Source: Methanomicrobium mobile BP
Lineage (GTDB): Archaea > Halobacteriota > Methanomicrobia > Methanomicrobiales > Methanomicrobiaceae
DNA: 39,884 bases
NCBI RefSeq assembly: GCF_000711215.1
Contig: NZ_JOMF01000010.1
Coordinates: forward strand, 1-39,884
Direction of reading: 5' to 3'
A program made the translations under genes and the position numbers. Under the pieces are notes generated by a model that was not told the origin of the DNA, ran no database searches, and saw only the letters and a program-made list of their open reading frames with translations. This document shows, piece by piece, positions 24,630 to 32,846 of the stretch. The stretch's first letter is position 1, and each line of letters opens with the position of its first letter.

Positions 24630-26138
24630 TCAGAATGAGAAGAGGGTTGACTGCGTCTCCGACGGTTTCTTCTCCGCAGATTTTCCGACTTTTTCGGAGT
24701 TTTCGGGTTCATCCGCGGATTTTGATGCTGCCGACCCGATTGACACGGAAGATTCCGCAGGCTCATTTAAGTCCGGCTTTTCCGGCTGTTCCGGCTTTTC
24801 TGTCTTTGTCGCTTTTGCGAGGTCCTGGATACGCACGGTCTTTTCCGATTTTCTAGCCTTCTCGGCGGCTTTCTGCGCCGCCTTCTCCTTCTTCTCCTGC
24901 TCCTTTTCTTCCCTCTTAATCTCCTTCATGACCTCGGCACTGCGGACTTTATCGTCAATGATATAGTCGAGTTCATCGCCGTCGAGAGAGAGTTCCTTTG
25001 CAAACGAGAGCGGGTCTTTGTCGGCTATCATTCCGAAAGCCTTGAGATATTCGTCGCGCAGGGTGTTCTCGGGCATGTGGTAGGCAAACGCCGCTTTGAT
25101 AAGAACACTCTGGCGGACGAGTTTCTTCTTCTTTGCGCCCGCCATCCTGTTCCAGCGCGCAGGCGGCATGATATTGCCGGTAACGCCCTGGCCGCCGGCA
25201 GCGGCGGCAGTGCCGATGACCATCAGTGCCGTTGCGTATTTCCAGAGCGTATAATACTGGCGCAGATATGTCCTGCCCAGATAGAGATCTGACTGCGCAA
25301 GGTATCCGTATGCCTCGGTGCGGTCGCGTGGATTCTTTATCTGCGGCAATGCGCCCTCAACCCACTGCTCTACCGTATCAGGGGTATCCGAAAGGTCGTA
25401 TGACATCTCCATAAGACGCCTGTCGGCGCCGCCCCTGAGAATGCCGCCGACGAGCTCAAAGATTGACGAACGCTGATCCTTGGCGGCAGTGGATACGCTC
25501 TCTTCGGATACGGTATCCGCGCCGCTTCCCGCCGCAAAGAGCATATTGACGGCGGCACGCATGTCACCGCCCGCGCTCTCGGCAATCTGCATAAGGGCAT
25601 TGTCATTGCAGGTTTTATTCTCGGCGGAGCAGAGATACTTCAGATGCGGCACTATGCTTCTTGCCTGTAAGGCGCGGAACTGCAAAAGCTCACACAGTGC
25701 CTTTATCTCCTTGGCAACGCCGTATTTGTCGTTTGCAATCAGAATTATCGGCTGCTGTGATGATTTTATGACGCCGATTATCGCACGCGCACCGCCCATA
25801 TCGGCAGTGCCGTGAAGGTTGTCGGCTTCATCGAGGAGGAGGAGTTTCCTCTGCGAACCCAGAAGGCTCATGGTCGTGGCCGTAGCTCCCGCGACTCTCT
25901 CGATAATTCCCTTTGTCCTCTGATCGCTTGCATTAAGCTCGACAACCTCCCAGTTCATGTCGTTTGCAAGCGCATATGCGGATGACGTCTTCCCTACACC
26001 CGGCTTTCCGTAGAGTAGGAGCGGCGGCACGCCCGGCTTCCAGTCACGCGCCCACTCGATCATCCTGCGCAGGCAATCTTTGTTCCCGATTATATCGGCA
26101 AGCGACTTCGGTCTGTATTTCTCAACCCAATCCTGCAT
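24630..26138 (-). CDS. rfcL: Replication factor C large subunit
   Basis: RFC loads the PCNA clamp onto primed DNA. The 502-residue large subunit opens with the RFC box WVEKYRPKSL, followed by Walker A YGKPGVGKTS (about 43-52) and Walker B LLLLDEADNL (about 98). The AAA+ lid and collar domain end near residue 420. A Lys/Glu-rich linker leads to a C-terminal PCNA-interacting motif QSTLFSF. The small subunit gene is not in the window. Confidence 0.96.
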   Translation of the reverse strand: MQDWVEKYRPKSLADIIGNKDCLRRMIEWARDWKPGVPPLLLYGKPGVGKTSSAYALANDMNWEVVELNASDQRTKGIIERVAGATATTMSLLGSQRKLLLLDEADNLHGTADMGGARAIIGVIKSSQQPIILIANDKYGVAKEIKALCELLQFRALQARSIVPHLKYLCSAENKTCNDNALMQIAESAGGDMRAAVNMLFAAGSGADTVSEESVSTAAKDQRSSIFELVGGILRGGADRRLMEMSYDLSDTPDTVEQWVEGALPQIKNPRDRTEAYGYLAQSDLYLGRTYLRQYYTLWKYATALMVIGTAAAAGGQGVTGNIMPPARWNRMAGAKKKKLVRQSVLIKAAFAYHMPENTLRDEYLKAFGMIADKDPLSFAKELSLDGDELDYIIDDKVRSAEVMKEIKREEKEQEKKEKAAQKAAEKARKSEKTVRIQDLAKATKTEKPEQPEKPDLNEPAESSVSIGSAASKSADEPENSEKVGKSAEKKPSETQSTLFSF

Positions 26139-26182
26139 CTTCGATTCCGCCCCCTTTCAAACCGCGTTATTGACAGTCAAAC

Positions 26183-26220
26183 TGTAACGTTCAACAGAAT
26201 TTGTAACGGTCAACAGTATT
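26183..26220. repeat. 19-bp tandem pair
   Basis: TGTAACGTTCAACAGAATT and TGTAACGGTCAACAGTATT lie end to end, 17 of 19 identical. Confidence 0.75.
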
Positions 26221-26230
26221 TCGCCCGTAA

Positions 26231-26319
26231 ATTCCGTTTGTATATTCCGTTTGTATATTCCGTCCGTATTTCGGTTCGTATTCCTGTCCGTATATTCTGT
26301 CAGTAAATTCCGTGCAACG
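26231..26319. repeat. Decaying 13-bp tandem array upstream of mmp2
   Basis: Units ATTCCGTTTGTAT (26231 and 26244, identical) and ATTCCGTCCGTAT (26257) are followed by degenerate copies at 26270 (2 bases short), 26281, 26294 and 26307. About seven units, with divergence rising from left to right. Confidence 0.85.
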
Positions 26320-26400
26320 GTATTCTACTATATGTACTCGGAACTAATTTAATTAAGTGTTAAGCATCGGGGACAGATAATCGAATAACAAATAACAGAA

Positions 26401-26410
26401 TATATTTTAT
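26401..26410 (+). promoter_or_regulatory. TATA box of mmp2
   Basis: TATATTTTAT lies about 40 nt before the mmp2 ATG at 26447, giving a leader of about 17 nt that just contains the GGTG ribosome site. Confidence 0.45.
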
Positions 26411-26446
26411 CTGATAGAAAACTCAAACATACTTAAGCTGGTGTTA

Positions 26447-27442
26447 ATGGTGGAGGAAAAATGTTCCACTGAACTGATTGCAAAAGTCGTTCAGGAATAT
26501 ACGGGCGTTACCAGAAAACATGCCATCGGAGAGATAATCCGCACTCTTAAACTGGATTCCGAGAATGTCATTGCATCTTTCGGGGAGGATGCGGCGCTTA
26601 TCAAAAACGGAAACGACGGGCTTTTACTCGCCGCGGACGGAATCTGGAGCATGCTTATGGAAGCCGATCCCTACTGGGCGGGTTTCTGCGCGGTTCTTGT
26701 AAATGTTCACGATATTGCGGCGATGGGCGGCAGACCCCTTGCAATGGTCGACATTCTCTCGGTAAAGGACGGTGAGGTAGGTAACGAAGTCCTGCGCGGA
26801 ATGGCGGATGCGTCCAGAAAGTTCAATGTGCCCGTCGTCGGAGGACATCTTCACCCCGATTCTCCGTTCTCGGCTATAGACGTCTCGATTATGGGCACGG
26901 TGAAGATCTCGGATGTGATTCTCTCGAGCACCGCAGCCAAAGGAGATCATGTTATCGCCGCAATCGACCTTAACGGACGTGTACACCCCTCTTGTGCGCT
27001 GAACTGGGATTCGGCGACACTCAGAAGCGCGGAAGAAGTCCGCGCACAGATAGAGGTCATGCATACCCTCGGAGAGAGACATCTGCTTACCGCGGGCAAG
27101 GATATCAGCAATCCGGGTATCATAGGCACTCTGGGAATGCTTCTCGAGACAAGCGGCGTCGGAGCCGAGATTGACTTAAGCCGCATCCCAAGACCGGACC
27201 TTGCAAAGCTCGGCATACCCTTCTCGCAGTGGGTAAGGATGTATCCCGGAATGGGCTTTATCATGACGGCAAAAGCGGAAAATACCGCCGAGGTCATTGA
27301 GATGTTTAAAGCGGTCGGCATGACCGCCGCGGATATAGGTTGCGTCAACGAGAGCAGGAGCCTGACAATACGATACAATTCCGAGGAGTCCTCGGTCTTT
27401 GACCTGAACAAAGACAGCATTACGGGCATATTCAAAGAATAA
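26447..27442 (+). CDS. mmp2: Methanogenesis marker protein 2 (AIR synthase-like)
   Basis: The 331-residue protein belongs to the PurM/AIR synthase fold and matches what is called methanogenesis marker protein 2, found throughout methanogens. Visible features are the ATP-binding FGEDAALI motif (about 45) and DIAAMGGRPLAM, the VGGHLHPD stretch and a C-terminal PGMGFIMTA segment. The substrate is not known to me. The frame opens at a GTG at 26441, but ATG 26447 has GGTG 3 nt upstream and is preferred. mmp4 follows in the same direction after a repeat-filled 158-base gap. Confidence 0.85.
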   Translation: MVEEKCSTELIAKVVQEYTGVTRKHAIGEIIRTLKLDSENVIASFGEDAALIKNGNDGLLLAADGIWSMLMEADPYWAGFCAVLVNVHDIAAMGGRPLAMVDILSVKDGEVGNEVLRGMADASRKFNVPVVGGHLHPDSPFSAIDVSIMGTVKISDVILSSTAAKGDHVIAAIDLNGRVHPSCALNWDSATLRSAEEVRAQIEVMHTLGERHLLTAGKDISNPGIIGTLGMLLETSGVGAEIDLSRIPRPDLAKLGIPFSQWVRMYPGMGFIMTAKAENTAEVIEMFKAVGMTAADIGCVNESRSLTIRYNSEESSVFDLNKDSITGIFKE

Positions 27443-27469
27443 CCGTTTACGCCAGAATAAGACAATCCG

Positions 27470-27543
27470 TTAACACACCAAATTAACACACACCATTAAC
27501 ACACTCCCATAAAACCACACATTAACACAACACATTAACACAT
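27470..27543. repeat. 13-bp tandem array between mmp2 and mmp4
   Basis: TTAACACA recurs at 27470, 27483, 27496, 27522 and 27535, an exact 13-bp period with one decayed unit at 27509. The array is C/A-rich on the plus strand. Confidence 0.85.
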
Positions 27544-27600
27544 ATTTCGGCAAATTTTAACATTTTTTATCGCATATTTTAACGTATACAGGGGATATTC

Positions 27601-28380
27601 ATGAAGGTCGGTATAGGCGCGGCGGCAGATATTGAAAAGATTGAGAGAAGCATCGGGAAGATAATCGATAAGGCGGATTTTGTCATATTTACGCGAAGTC
27701 TTCCGCAAACTCCGCATGAGCGCAGCGAAAAGATAGAATACCGCATATCCGATACGCCGGAATCCGACCTTGTAGATGCGTTGTATAACGGCGATATAGA
27801 TGCCGCGGTAAGAGGGACTCTGCCCGCCAATATCGTCATGAAAAACATAAAGACGCGTTTCGGTGTCGAAAAACTCCGCAGAGTCGCGCTCCTTGAGGTC
27901 TGCGGCGGCAGGTGCGCGGGAAAGAAGTTCCTTCTGGCTCCTGTCGGCGTCGACGAGGGCTGGGATGTTGAGGACAAACTCGAATTCATAAAAGAGTGCC
28001 GACCGCTGGCAAAGATACTGGGGCTGAATGACCGCGTTGCCGTGCTCTCCGGCGGCAGAACCGGAGATATAGGACGGCATGCCGTTGTTGACCGGACAAT
28101 ACGCGATGCCGAAGAGATAGCGGAGAAGTCGGGAGCGGAGAACTGCGAGATTCTCATAGAGGACGCGCCGCAGAATCACGGAATTGTGATTGCGCCGGAC
28201 GGCATCTCGGGAAACCTTATCTTCAGAACGCTCTGCCTTCTCGGAAACGGCGACGCACACGGTGCGCCTGTCCTGAATATAAGCAAAACATTCGTGGATA
28301 CTTCGCGCGCAGGCAGCGATTACGCCAATGCGCTTTTGCTCGCCGTATCTCTCTCGGATGATAAAAAACACATATTATGA
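27601..28380 (+). CDS. mtxX: Methanogenesis marker protein 4 (MtxX-like, phosphotransacetylase fold)
   Basis: The 259-residue protein starts MKVGIGAAADIEKIERS and carries LSGGRTGDIGRH, a DAPQNHGIVIAPDGISGN segment and NGDAHGAPVLN. These are typical of the MtxX/Mmp4 group, named as a putative methyltransferase but folded like phosphotransacetylases. The reaction is not established to my knowledge. GGGGA lies 6 nt before the ATG. T-tracts follow the stop. Confidence 0.8.
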   Translation: MKVGIGAAADIEKIERSIGKIIDKADFVIFTRSLPQTPHERSEKIEYRISDTPESDLVDALYNGDIDAAVRGTLPANIVMKNIKTRFGVEKLRRVALLEVCGGRCAGKKFLLAPVGVDEGWDVEDKLEFIKECRPLAKILGLNDRVAVLSGGRTGDIGRHAVVDRTIRDAEEIAEKSGAENCEILIEDAPQNHGIVIAPDGISGNLIFRTLCLLGNGDAHGAPVLNISKTFVDTSRAGSDYANALLLAVSLSDDKKHIL

Positions 28381-28512
28381 GTCGATTTTATCAAATAAAC
28401 CGATTTTCGTTGACTTTTTCAAACGGAATCGACGTTTTTTTCAAAGACCTAAATTTTTGAATTTTTTGCAAATTTAACTGAATAGTATCGAGTTTTACGG
28501 CAATTTTCCCAA

Positions 28513-28524
28513 AAAGTATATATC
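28513..28524 (+). promoter_or_regulatory. TATA box of the histone gene
   Basis: AAAGTATATATC is a strong archaeal TATA element with purine-rich BRE sequence before it. The predicted start near 28543 gives a leader of about 16 nt that is almost entirely the AAGGTGG ribosome site (28546-28552), suiting a highly expressed gene. Confidence 0.6.
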
Positions 28525-28558
28525 TTAAACCGATAGACTTCTTTTAAGGTGGAATAAA

Positions 28559-28765
28559 ATGGCAAATGATCTACCAATCGCAGCAGTCGTAAGGATTGCA
28601 AAGAAGAACGGTGCTGAGAGGGTCGGAAGTGACGCAGCTCAGGCTATAGTTGATGCAACGGAGAGCTACATTGCAAAACTCACAAAAGAGGCAACAAAGT
28701 ACGCTGTTCACGCAGGAAGAAAGACAATCAAGAAGGAAGACGTTGACATGGCTGTCAACGCCTAA
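28559..28765 (+). CDS. Archaeal histone (HMf family)
   Basis: The 68-residue protein is a single histone fold: MANDLPIAAVVRIAKKNGAE at the start (given here up to 20 residues), then RVGSDAAQAIVDATESY and TIKKEDVDMAVNA. It forms dimers and longer DNA-wrapping polymers. There are no tails. The ribosome site AAGGTGG and strong TATA box indicate high expression. T-tracts follow the stop. Confidence 0.97.
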   Translation: MANDLPIAAVVRIAKKNGAERVGSDAAQAIVDATESYIAKLTKEATKYAVHAGRKTIKKEDVDMAVNA

Positions 28766-28932
28766 ATTCTTTTTCAGAAAAGTTATTTTATTGATTTATT
28801 GTTTTTTTAATTGATTTTTTAGATTTAAGCGAGATTTACTGAATTAATATTGTATTTGATTGCCGGTTTACGTTATTTTACCGATTTTTGTATTTCACCT
28901 GTTTTACCGAAGTATCGATTATATCATTCCGC

Positions 28933-29511
28933 TCAGATACTGCCTTTGGTGCTGGGTATGCCTTTTTTCGGGTCGATGCGCACGGCTGACTTCAGAGCGA
29001 TTCCGAACGCCTTGAAGAGCGCTTCGCACATGTGGTGATCGTTTCTTCCCTCAAAGGTCAGGTGAAGGGTTATCTTCGCATTCGTGCACAGACTGTAGAA
29101 GAAGTGCTCTATAAGATCGGACGGGAACGAAAGACCGCCCCCTTCGCTGAACTCCCCTTTCATCACGAGATACGGGCGTCCGCTGATGTCCAGCGCCGCA
29201 TGGGCTATTGCCTCGTCCATCGGAACAGCGGTATACGCAAACCGCTCTATACCCTTCTTATCGCCGAGCGCCTTTTCTATCGCAAGCCCCAGCACAATCC
29301 CGATATCCTCGATAGTGTGGTGGAAATCCACATCGAGGTCGCCGTCGGCGACTACATCGAGATCGAAACCGCCGTGCTTCCCGAACGCATTCAGCATATG
29401 ATCAAAGAAGGGAATCTTTGTATCCGCATTCACAATACCCGAACCGTCAAGGTTAATCTTTACCTGTATTGAGGTCTCTTTTGTCTTCCTGTCTACTTCT
29501 CCTACTCTCAT
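28933..29511 (-). CDS. hisB: Imidazoleglycerol-phosphate dehydratase HisB
   Basis: HisB carries out the sixth step of histidine synthesis. The 192-residue single-function enzyme shows the metal-binding motifs FFDHMLNAFGKHGGF, DFHHTIED and NDHHMCEALFKA. Start ATG 29511 forms an ATGA overlap with the hisA stop and has GGAG 8 nt upstream; the in-frame ATG at 29517 is only 2 nt from that site. It is the last gene of a leftward hisG-hisA-hisB group. Confidence 0.96.
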   Translation of the reverse strand: MRVGEVDRKTKETSIQVKINLDGSGIVNADTKIPFFDHMLNAFGKHGGFDLDVVADGDLDVDFHHTIEDIGIVLGLAIEKALGDKKGIERFAYTAVPMDEAIAHAALDISGRPYLVMKGEFSEGGGLSFPSDLIEHFFYSLCTNAKITLHLTFEGRNDHHMCEALFKAFGIALKSAVRIDPKKGIPSTKGSI

Positions 29512-30218
29512 CTGCATATCTCCAGAACTTCGGTAAGTGATATCTTGCCGCTGTAAAGCGATGAACCAAGTACTATACCTTCTGTGCCAAGGCTCTTTAG
29601 TGTTTTGACGTCCGCGGTTGAGGAGATGCCGCCCGCGGCTATGACAGGTATCGATACGGATTCGATAAGGCGCTTTACCGGCTCGGATCTGATGCCGCTC
29701 TGAAGCCCCTCAACGTCCACGTTCGTAAACAGGAGAGCGCCCGCGCCCAGTTCCTCAAAGCGCTTTGCCCACGAGATATAGTCGCCGACCGCGTCCTCCC
29801 AGCCGTTAACGACCACCTGACCGCCTTTGGCATCGACGCCGGCAACAACCCGCTCGCTTCCGTATTCTTTCGCAATCTCCGCTATCGCTTCCGGCTGCTT
29901 TGTCGCAAGCGTCCCGAGGATTACCCTGTCGACACCGATATCCAGCCAGTGCCCCGCATCGCCCACACTCCTTATGCCGCCGCCGAGCTCCACGAAAACA
30001 CCCGTCTCACGGATTACCTCGGATATCTGAGCCGCGTTTTTGCCGCTGCCCTCGAAAGCGCCGTCAAGGTTAATCACATGCAGAGAGTCCGCACCCTCGG
30101 AGATCCAGCGGCGTGCGTTCTCCAGCGGCGTTCCGTAAGCCGTTCTGTTCTCGCGCTTTCCCTGAACAAGCTGGACGCAGACGCCGCCCAGAATATCGAC
30201 TGCAGGAAATACCCTCAT
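29508..30218 (-). CDS. hisA: ProFAR isomerase HisA
   Basis: HisA isomerises ProFAR to PRFAR. The 236-residue TIM barrel has the catalytic-type Asp at D8 (FPAVDIL), the phosphate-binding VELGGGIRS in the first half and the equivalent VIAAGGISS in the second, and a central AGVDAKGG. GGTG lies before the ATG. It is coupled to hisB by ATGA and follows hisG by 28 bases. Confidence 0.96.
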   Translation of the reverse strand: MRVFPAVDILGGVCVQLVQGKRENRTAYGTPLENARRWISEGADSLHVINLDGAFEGSGKNAAQISEVIRETGVFVELGGGIRSVGDAGHWLDIGVDRVILGTLATKQPEAIAEIAKEYGSERVVAGVDAKGGQVVVNGWEDAVGDYISWAKRFEELGAGALLFTNVDVEGLQSGIRSEPVKRLIESVSIPVIAAGGISSTADVKTLKSLGTEGIVLGSSLYSGKISLTEVLEICR

Positions 30219-30246
30219 TTGTGCACCGAAATCATATCCACCGCGT

Positions 30247-31101
30247 TTAGCGGATCATTCTCTCAATCGGAACAATCAGAATATCTTTTGCACCCGCACG
30301 CTTGAGCGTGCTGATAAGCGAATAGAGATGCTCTTCGCTCACCACGGCATGAACGGCGACCATTCCCTTATCCGAGGCAACGTCCATGATTGTGGGACCC
30401 GAAAGTCCCGGAAGAACGCTGCGCACCTCGTCCAGATTATCGCGCAGGACATTCATCATCAGATAGCGCTGACCTTTTGCGCTCAGAACGCTCCTGATTG
30501 CCAGTGAGAACTCATCAATCTTATCCGCATACTTTTTGCGTGCATCGGGATTGCCGATTAACACCGTCGTCGAACTTAAGATCTCGTCGACGATTCTGAG
30601 CTTGTTCGTCGCAAGCGTCGTGCCCGAACTCGTAAGATCGATGATTGCATCGGCAATACCCAGATAAGGCGCCGCTTCGCAGGCACCCCCGACGGGGACA
30701 AGCGTTACCGAGATGCCACGCTTCTCGAAGAATTTCTCGCATACGCCGGGGAACTCGGTTGCCACCTTCTTTCCGTCAAGGTCCTCTGCGCTCTCGATAT
30801 CGGAATCTTCGGGAACGGCAAGAACAAGCCTTGCAGCCCCCGATCCCAGATCCAGAATCTCATCGACCACGGAGCCGCGCTCAAGAACCATGTCGCGCCC
30901 CGTGATACCTATATCGGCGGCGCCTATGGCGACATACTCGGGAATATCGATGGGACGGGCAAACAGGACTTCAATCTCGGGATCGGATGTCCTTGAGATG
31001 AGTTTTCTCGTGTGGCTGTTCTCTATCTTAAGACCGCCCGCTTCGACAAGCTCAATTATCGGGTCTGCTATGCGTCCCTTATTCGGAACGGCAAGGCGCA
31101 T
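30247..31101 (-). CDS. hisG: ATP phosphoribosyltransferase HisG (long form)
   Basis: HisG begins histidine synthesis by joining ATP and PRPP. The 284-residue protein is the long form: two-domain catalytic core, with the PRPP loop DLTSSGTTLA, and a C-terminal ACT-like domain of about 75 residues that usually gives feedback inhibition by histidine. The start MRLAVPNKGR fits the family; an in-frame ATG 30 bases upstream (31131) is also possible because neither has a ribosome site. A TATA-like GATATACAT lies near 31168. Confidence 0.94.
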   Translation of the reverse strand: MRLAVPNKGRIADPIIELVEAGGLKIENSHTRKLISRTSDPEIEVLFARPIDIPEYVAIGAADIGITGRDMVLERGSVVDEILDLGSGAARLVLAVPEDSDIESAEDLDGKKVATEFPGVCEKFFEKRGISVTLVPVGGACEAAPYLGIADAIIDLTSSGTTLATNKLRIVDEILSSTTVLIGNPDARKKYADKIDEFSLAIRSVLSAKGQRYLMMNVLRDNLDEVRSVLPGLSGPTIMDVASDKGMVAVHAVVSEEHLYSLISTLKRAGAKDILIVPIERMIR

Positions 31102-31219
31102 AACAGTTCGTTCTCTGCCGGTGGATTTCATTAATTAAGATTGGGTATTTAACGAAAAAAATGTATGTATATCTCCGCGAAAATCGGGATTATGCGATAT
31201 AATTAAGAAATTGCTATAA

Positions 31220-31290
31220 ACTCGAAAAATAGTTTTAAAAACAGTTCGAAAAATCGTTCAAAAAATAGTTCGAAAAAAGTCCGAAAAATA
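31220..31290 (-). terminator. 12-bp periodic T-tract array after mat
   Basis: On the plus strand GTTCGAAAAATA-like units start at 31221, 31232, 31244, 31256, 31268 and 31279, 11 to 12 bases apart. On the minus strand this is a ladder of six T-tracts of 5 to 6 after the mat stop. Because archaeal termination needs U-tracts, the array looks like a repeated terminator. It also forms the upstream region of hisG. Confidence 0.6.
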
Positions 31291-31294
31291 TGTA

Positions 31295-31312
31295 AAGACC
31301 TCTAAAGGTCTT
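31295..31312 (-). terminator. Hairpin at the mat stop codon
   Basis: AAGACCT and AGGTCTT form a 7-bp stem with a 4-nt loop, touching the last base of mat. The T-tract array follows directly on the minus strand, which gives an intrinsic-terminator layout. Confidence 0.55.
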
Positions 31313-32517
31313 CAGAATGTCTTTAATTCGCCGCGGATTACCTTCTCGGTAATGTCGGTAATGTTTGCAAGCGAATCATCTATGATTGCCGAGATATCTT
31401 TCTCCATGGCTTTGGTGTCGTCGGTGCCGTTCGAGATGTACTGTGCACTTGCAACCAGAGGCTCGTCAATCGGCTTACCGATCTGTGAGAGGAGGCGGAT
31501 ATAGAGATCGTCGATTCCCGAGACCTCTTTTACGCACTTCTGCGCAATCTGGGTCGAGAGAAGGTTGTAGATCTTTCCGATGTGGTTGATCGGGTTCTTT
31601 CCGCTCGTAGCCTCCATACTCATTGGTCTCTGCGGTGTAATCAGACCGTTGCAGCGGTTGCCGCGTCCCACACTGCCGTCGTCGCCCATCTCTGCCGATG
31701 TTCCGGTGACGGTAAGGAAGACACTGCCGCTCTCCGCGATATCTCCGGTGTTGACACAGACATTGACCTTTCTCTTGGTCTGCGCGGATGCAAACTTCGC
31801 GACATCGTCGTTGATGAAAGCAATTGCCTCGTTATACTCGCCGATATCGGCACAGAATCTGTCAATTATCGGAACGCAGAGTGTGAGCGTGATATTGTCC
31901 TGCTGTCTGTATCCCATAATCTTGACATCGGTACCGATGATCGGGTGCTTGGGTCTTACCGTGCCGTCAATGTGCTCGCTCACTTTAAGAATCATACTCT
32001 CAAGGTCGCTGAAAGGCGCATGACCGATACCGAACGAGGTATCGTTGGCACGCGGGACCTGATTTTTGCCGCCCGCCTTGAATACGTCGCGGAGATCCGA
32101 GGATCCGACACCCATTCTGCAGTCGACGATTGCGTCGCGCTCAAGGTCAAGGAACTGAACGGTCTCTTTAAGGTATTTTCTTGCCGCTTCGACCGCGATT
32201 GCATCCGTGGGGATTGTAACGCCGTCATAGACCTTGGTTGCCCTTCCGGTAAGCAGGAAGTAGATTGGCTTTATGATCTTACCGCCGCCGAACTTCGGCA
32301 TGGACTCTCCGGCAACGACTTCTCCCTGATCCGTGTTGTGGTGGAGAACCGCGCCGAATTCCTCAAGATAAGCCTTGGAAAGTGCTCTCGATACGGACTC
32401 GGCAATGCCGTCCGCGATACTGTCAGGATGACCGATACATTTCCTTTCAACTATCTCGGCGCGCTGCATCTCGATAGGTGTCTGGTTTATCTTCTGTACA
32501 TCTATGTTTCTTGCCAT
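31312..32517 (-). CDS. mat: S-adenosylmethionine synthetase (archaeal type)
   Basis: This enzyme makes SAM from methionine and ATP. The 401-residue sequence is of the archaeal MAT family, with VERKCIGHPDSIADG near the N-terminus (usually KGIGHPDS; the Gly is Cys here), VGSSDLRD and MSMEATSGKNPINHIGK. The ATG at 32517 is preferred over the frame to 32592 because it matches the family start. A GGGGTATGAT ribosome site lies just before it, inside the loop of an inverted repeat. It is monocistronic by layout. Confidence 0.96.
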   Translation of the reverse strand: MARNIDVQKINQTPIEMQRAEIVERKCIGHPDSIADGIAESVSRALSKAYLEEFGAVLHHNTDQGEVVAGESMPKFGGGKIIKPIYFLLTGRATKVYDGVTIPTDAIAVEAARKYLKETVQFLDLERDAIVDCRMGVGSSDLRDVFKAGGKNQVPRANDTSFGIGHAPFSDLESMILKVSEHIDGTVRPKHPIIGTDVKIMGYRQQDNITLTLCVPIIDRFCADIGEYNEAIAFINDDVAKFASAQTKRKVNVCVNTGDIAESGSVFLTVTGTSAEMGDDGSVGRGNRCNGLITPQRPMSMEATSGKNPINHIGKIYNLLSTQIAQKCVKEVSGIDDLYIRLLSQIGKPIDEPLVASAQYISNGTDDTKAMEKDISAIIDDSLANITDITEKVIRGELKTF

Positions 32518-32553
32518 CTGGTAATCATACCCCTGTAAAAATTTTATTACCAG
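32518..32553 (-). promoter_or_regulatory. Inverted repeat touching the mat start codon
   Basis: CTGGTAAT (32518-32525) and ATTACCAG (32546-32553) are perfect 8-bp inverted repeats 20 bases apart. In the mat mRNA the 3' arm would end at the base before AUG and the loop would hold the GGGGU ribosome site. A TATA-like TTTATTAA (32571-32578, minus) would start transcription near 32550. The repeat could thus act as RNA hairpin or as a DNA operator over the start site. Confidence 0.5.
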
Positions 32554-32770
32554 TAGTAGTATTTCAAAGATTAATAAATTACCCACATACACATGAAACT
32601 CTGCAAAAGATCATTAGGAATATGAAAAATCCTTTTGATTACCCACACTCATAAACCGCGGGAAATGATTACTGTGATCGGATATTATTACACACGGTAT
32701 CGGAAATCCGTTTTATTGCACGAATTAAAAATATTCAAAAATCCGAAAAAGCGCATAAAATAAAAGAGAA

Positions 32771-32832
32771 GTGCGGCACAGATCTGCGGCATAGATGTGC
32801 TGCATACATGTGACCATCAACGCCTGCCGCAC
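32771..32832. repeat. 13-bp tandem array bounded by inverted repeats
   Basis: TGCGGCACAGATC (32772), TGCGGCATAGATG (32785) and TGCTGCATACATG (32798) are three contiguous 13-bp units, each 11 of 13 identical to its neighbour. GTGCGGCA (32771-32778) and TGCCGCAC (32825-32832) are inverted 8-mers at the two ends and could form a hairpin after dacZ. Confidence 0.75.
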
Positions 32833-32846
32833 CTTAAGTTCATCCG

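Larger units (their letters stand above)
26139..26446. other. Divergent gap between rfcL and mmp2, filled with tandem repeats
   Basis: No gene is seen. A 19-bp tandem pair (26183-26220) is followed by a decaying 13-bp array (26231-26319) and then AT-rich promoter DNA with TATATTTTAT (26401-26410) for mmp2. Expected mmp2 transcript start is near 26430. Confidence 0.65.
32518..32846. other. Gap between dacZ end and mat start
   Basis: No gene is seen in these 329 bases. They hold the mat inverted repeat and TATA element, two GATTACCCACA/AATTACCCACA copies (about 32576 and 32638), an AT-rich middle and, next to the dacZ end, a 13-bp array bounded by inverted GTGCGGCA/TGCCGCAC. Confidence 0.6.

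Noticed and set aside
26183-27543. Repeats around mmp2 considered as a CRISPR array
   Set aside because: Units are contiguous without spacers, are only 13 to 19 bp and are imperfect. No cas genes are near.
31582-32538. 318-codon plus-strand frame opposite mat
   Set aside because: It is antisense to conserved SAM synthetase and has no start signals.
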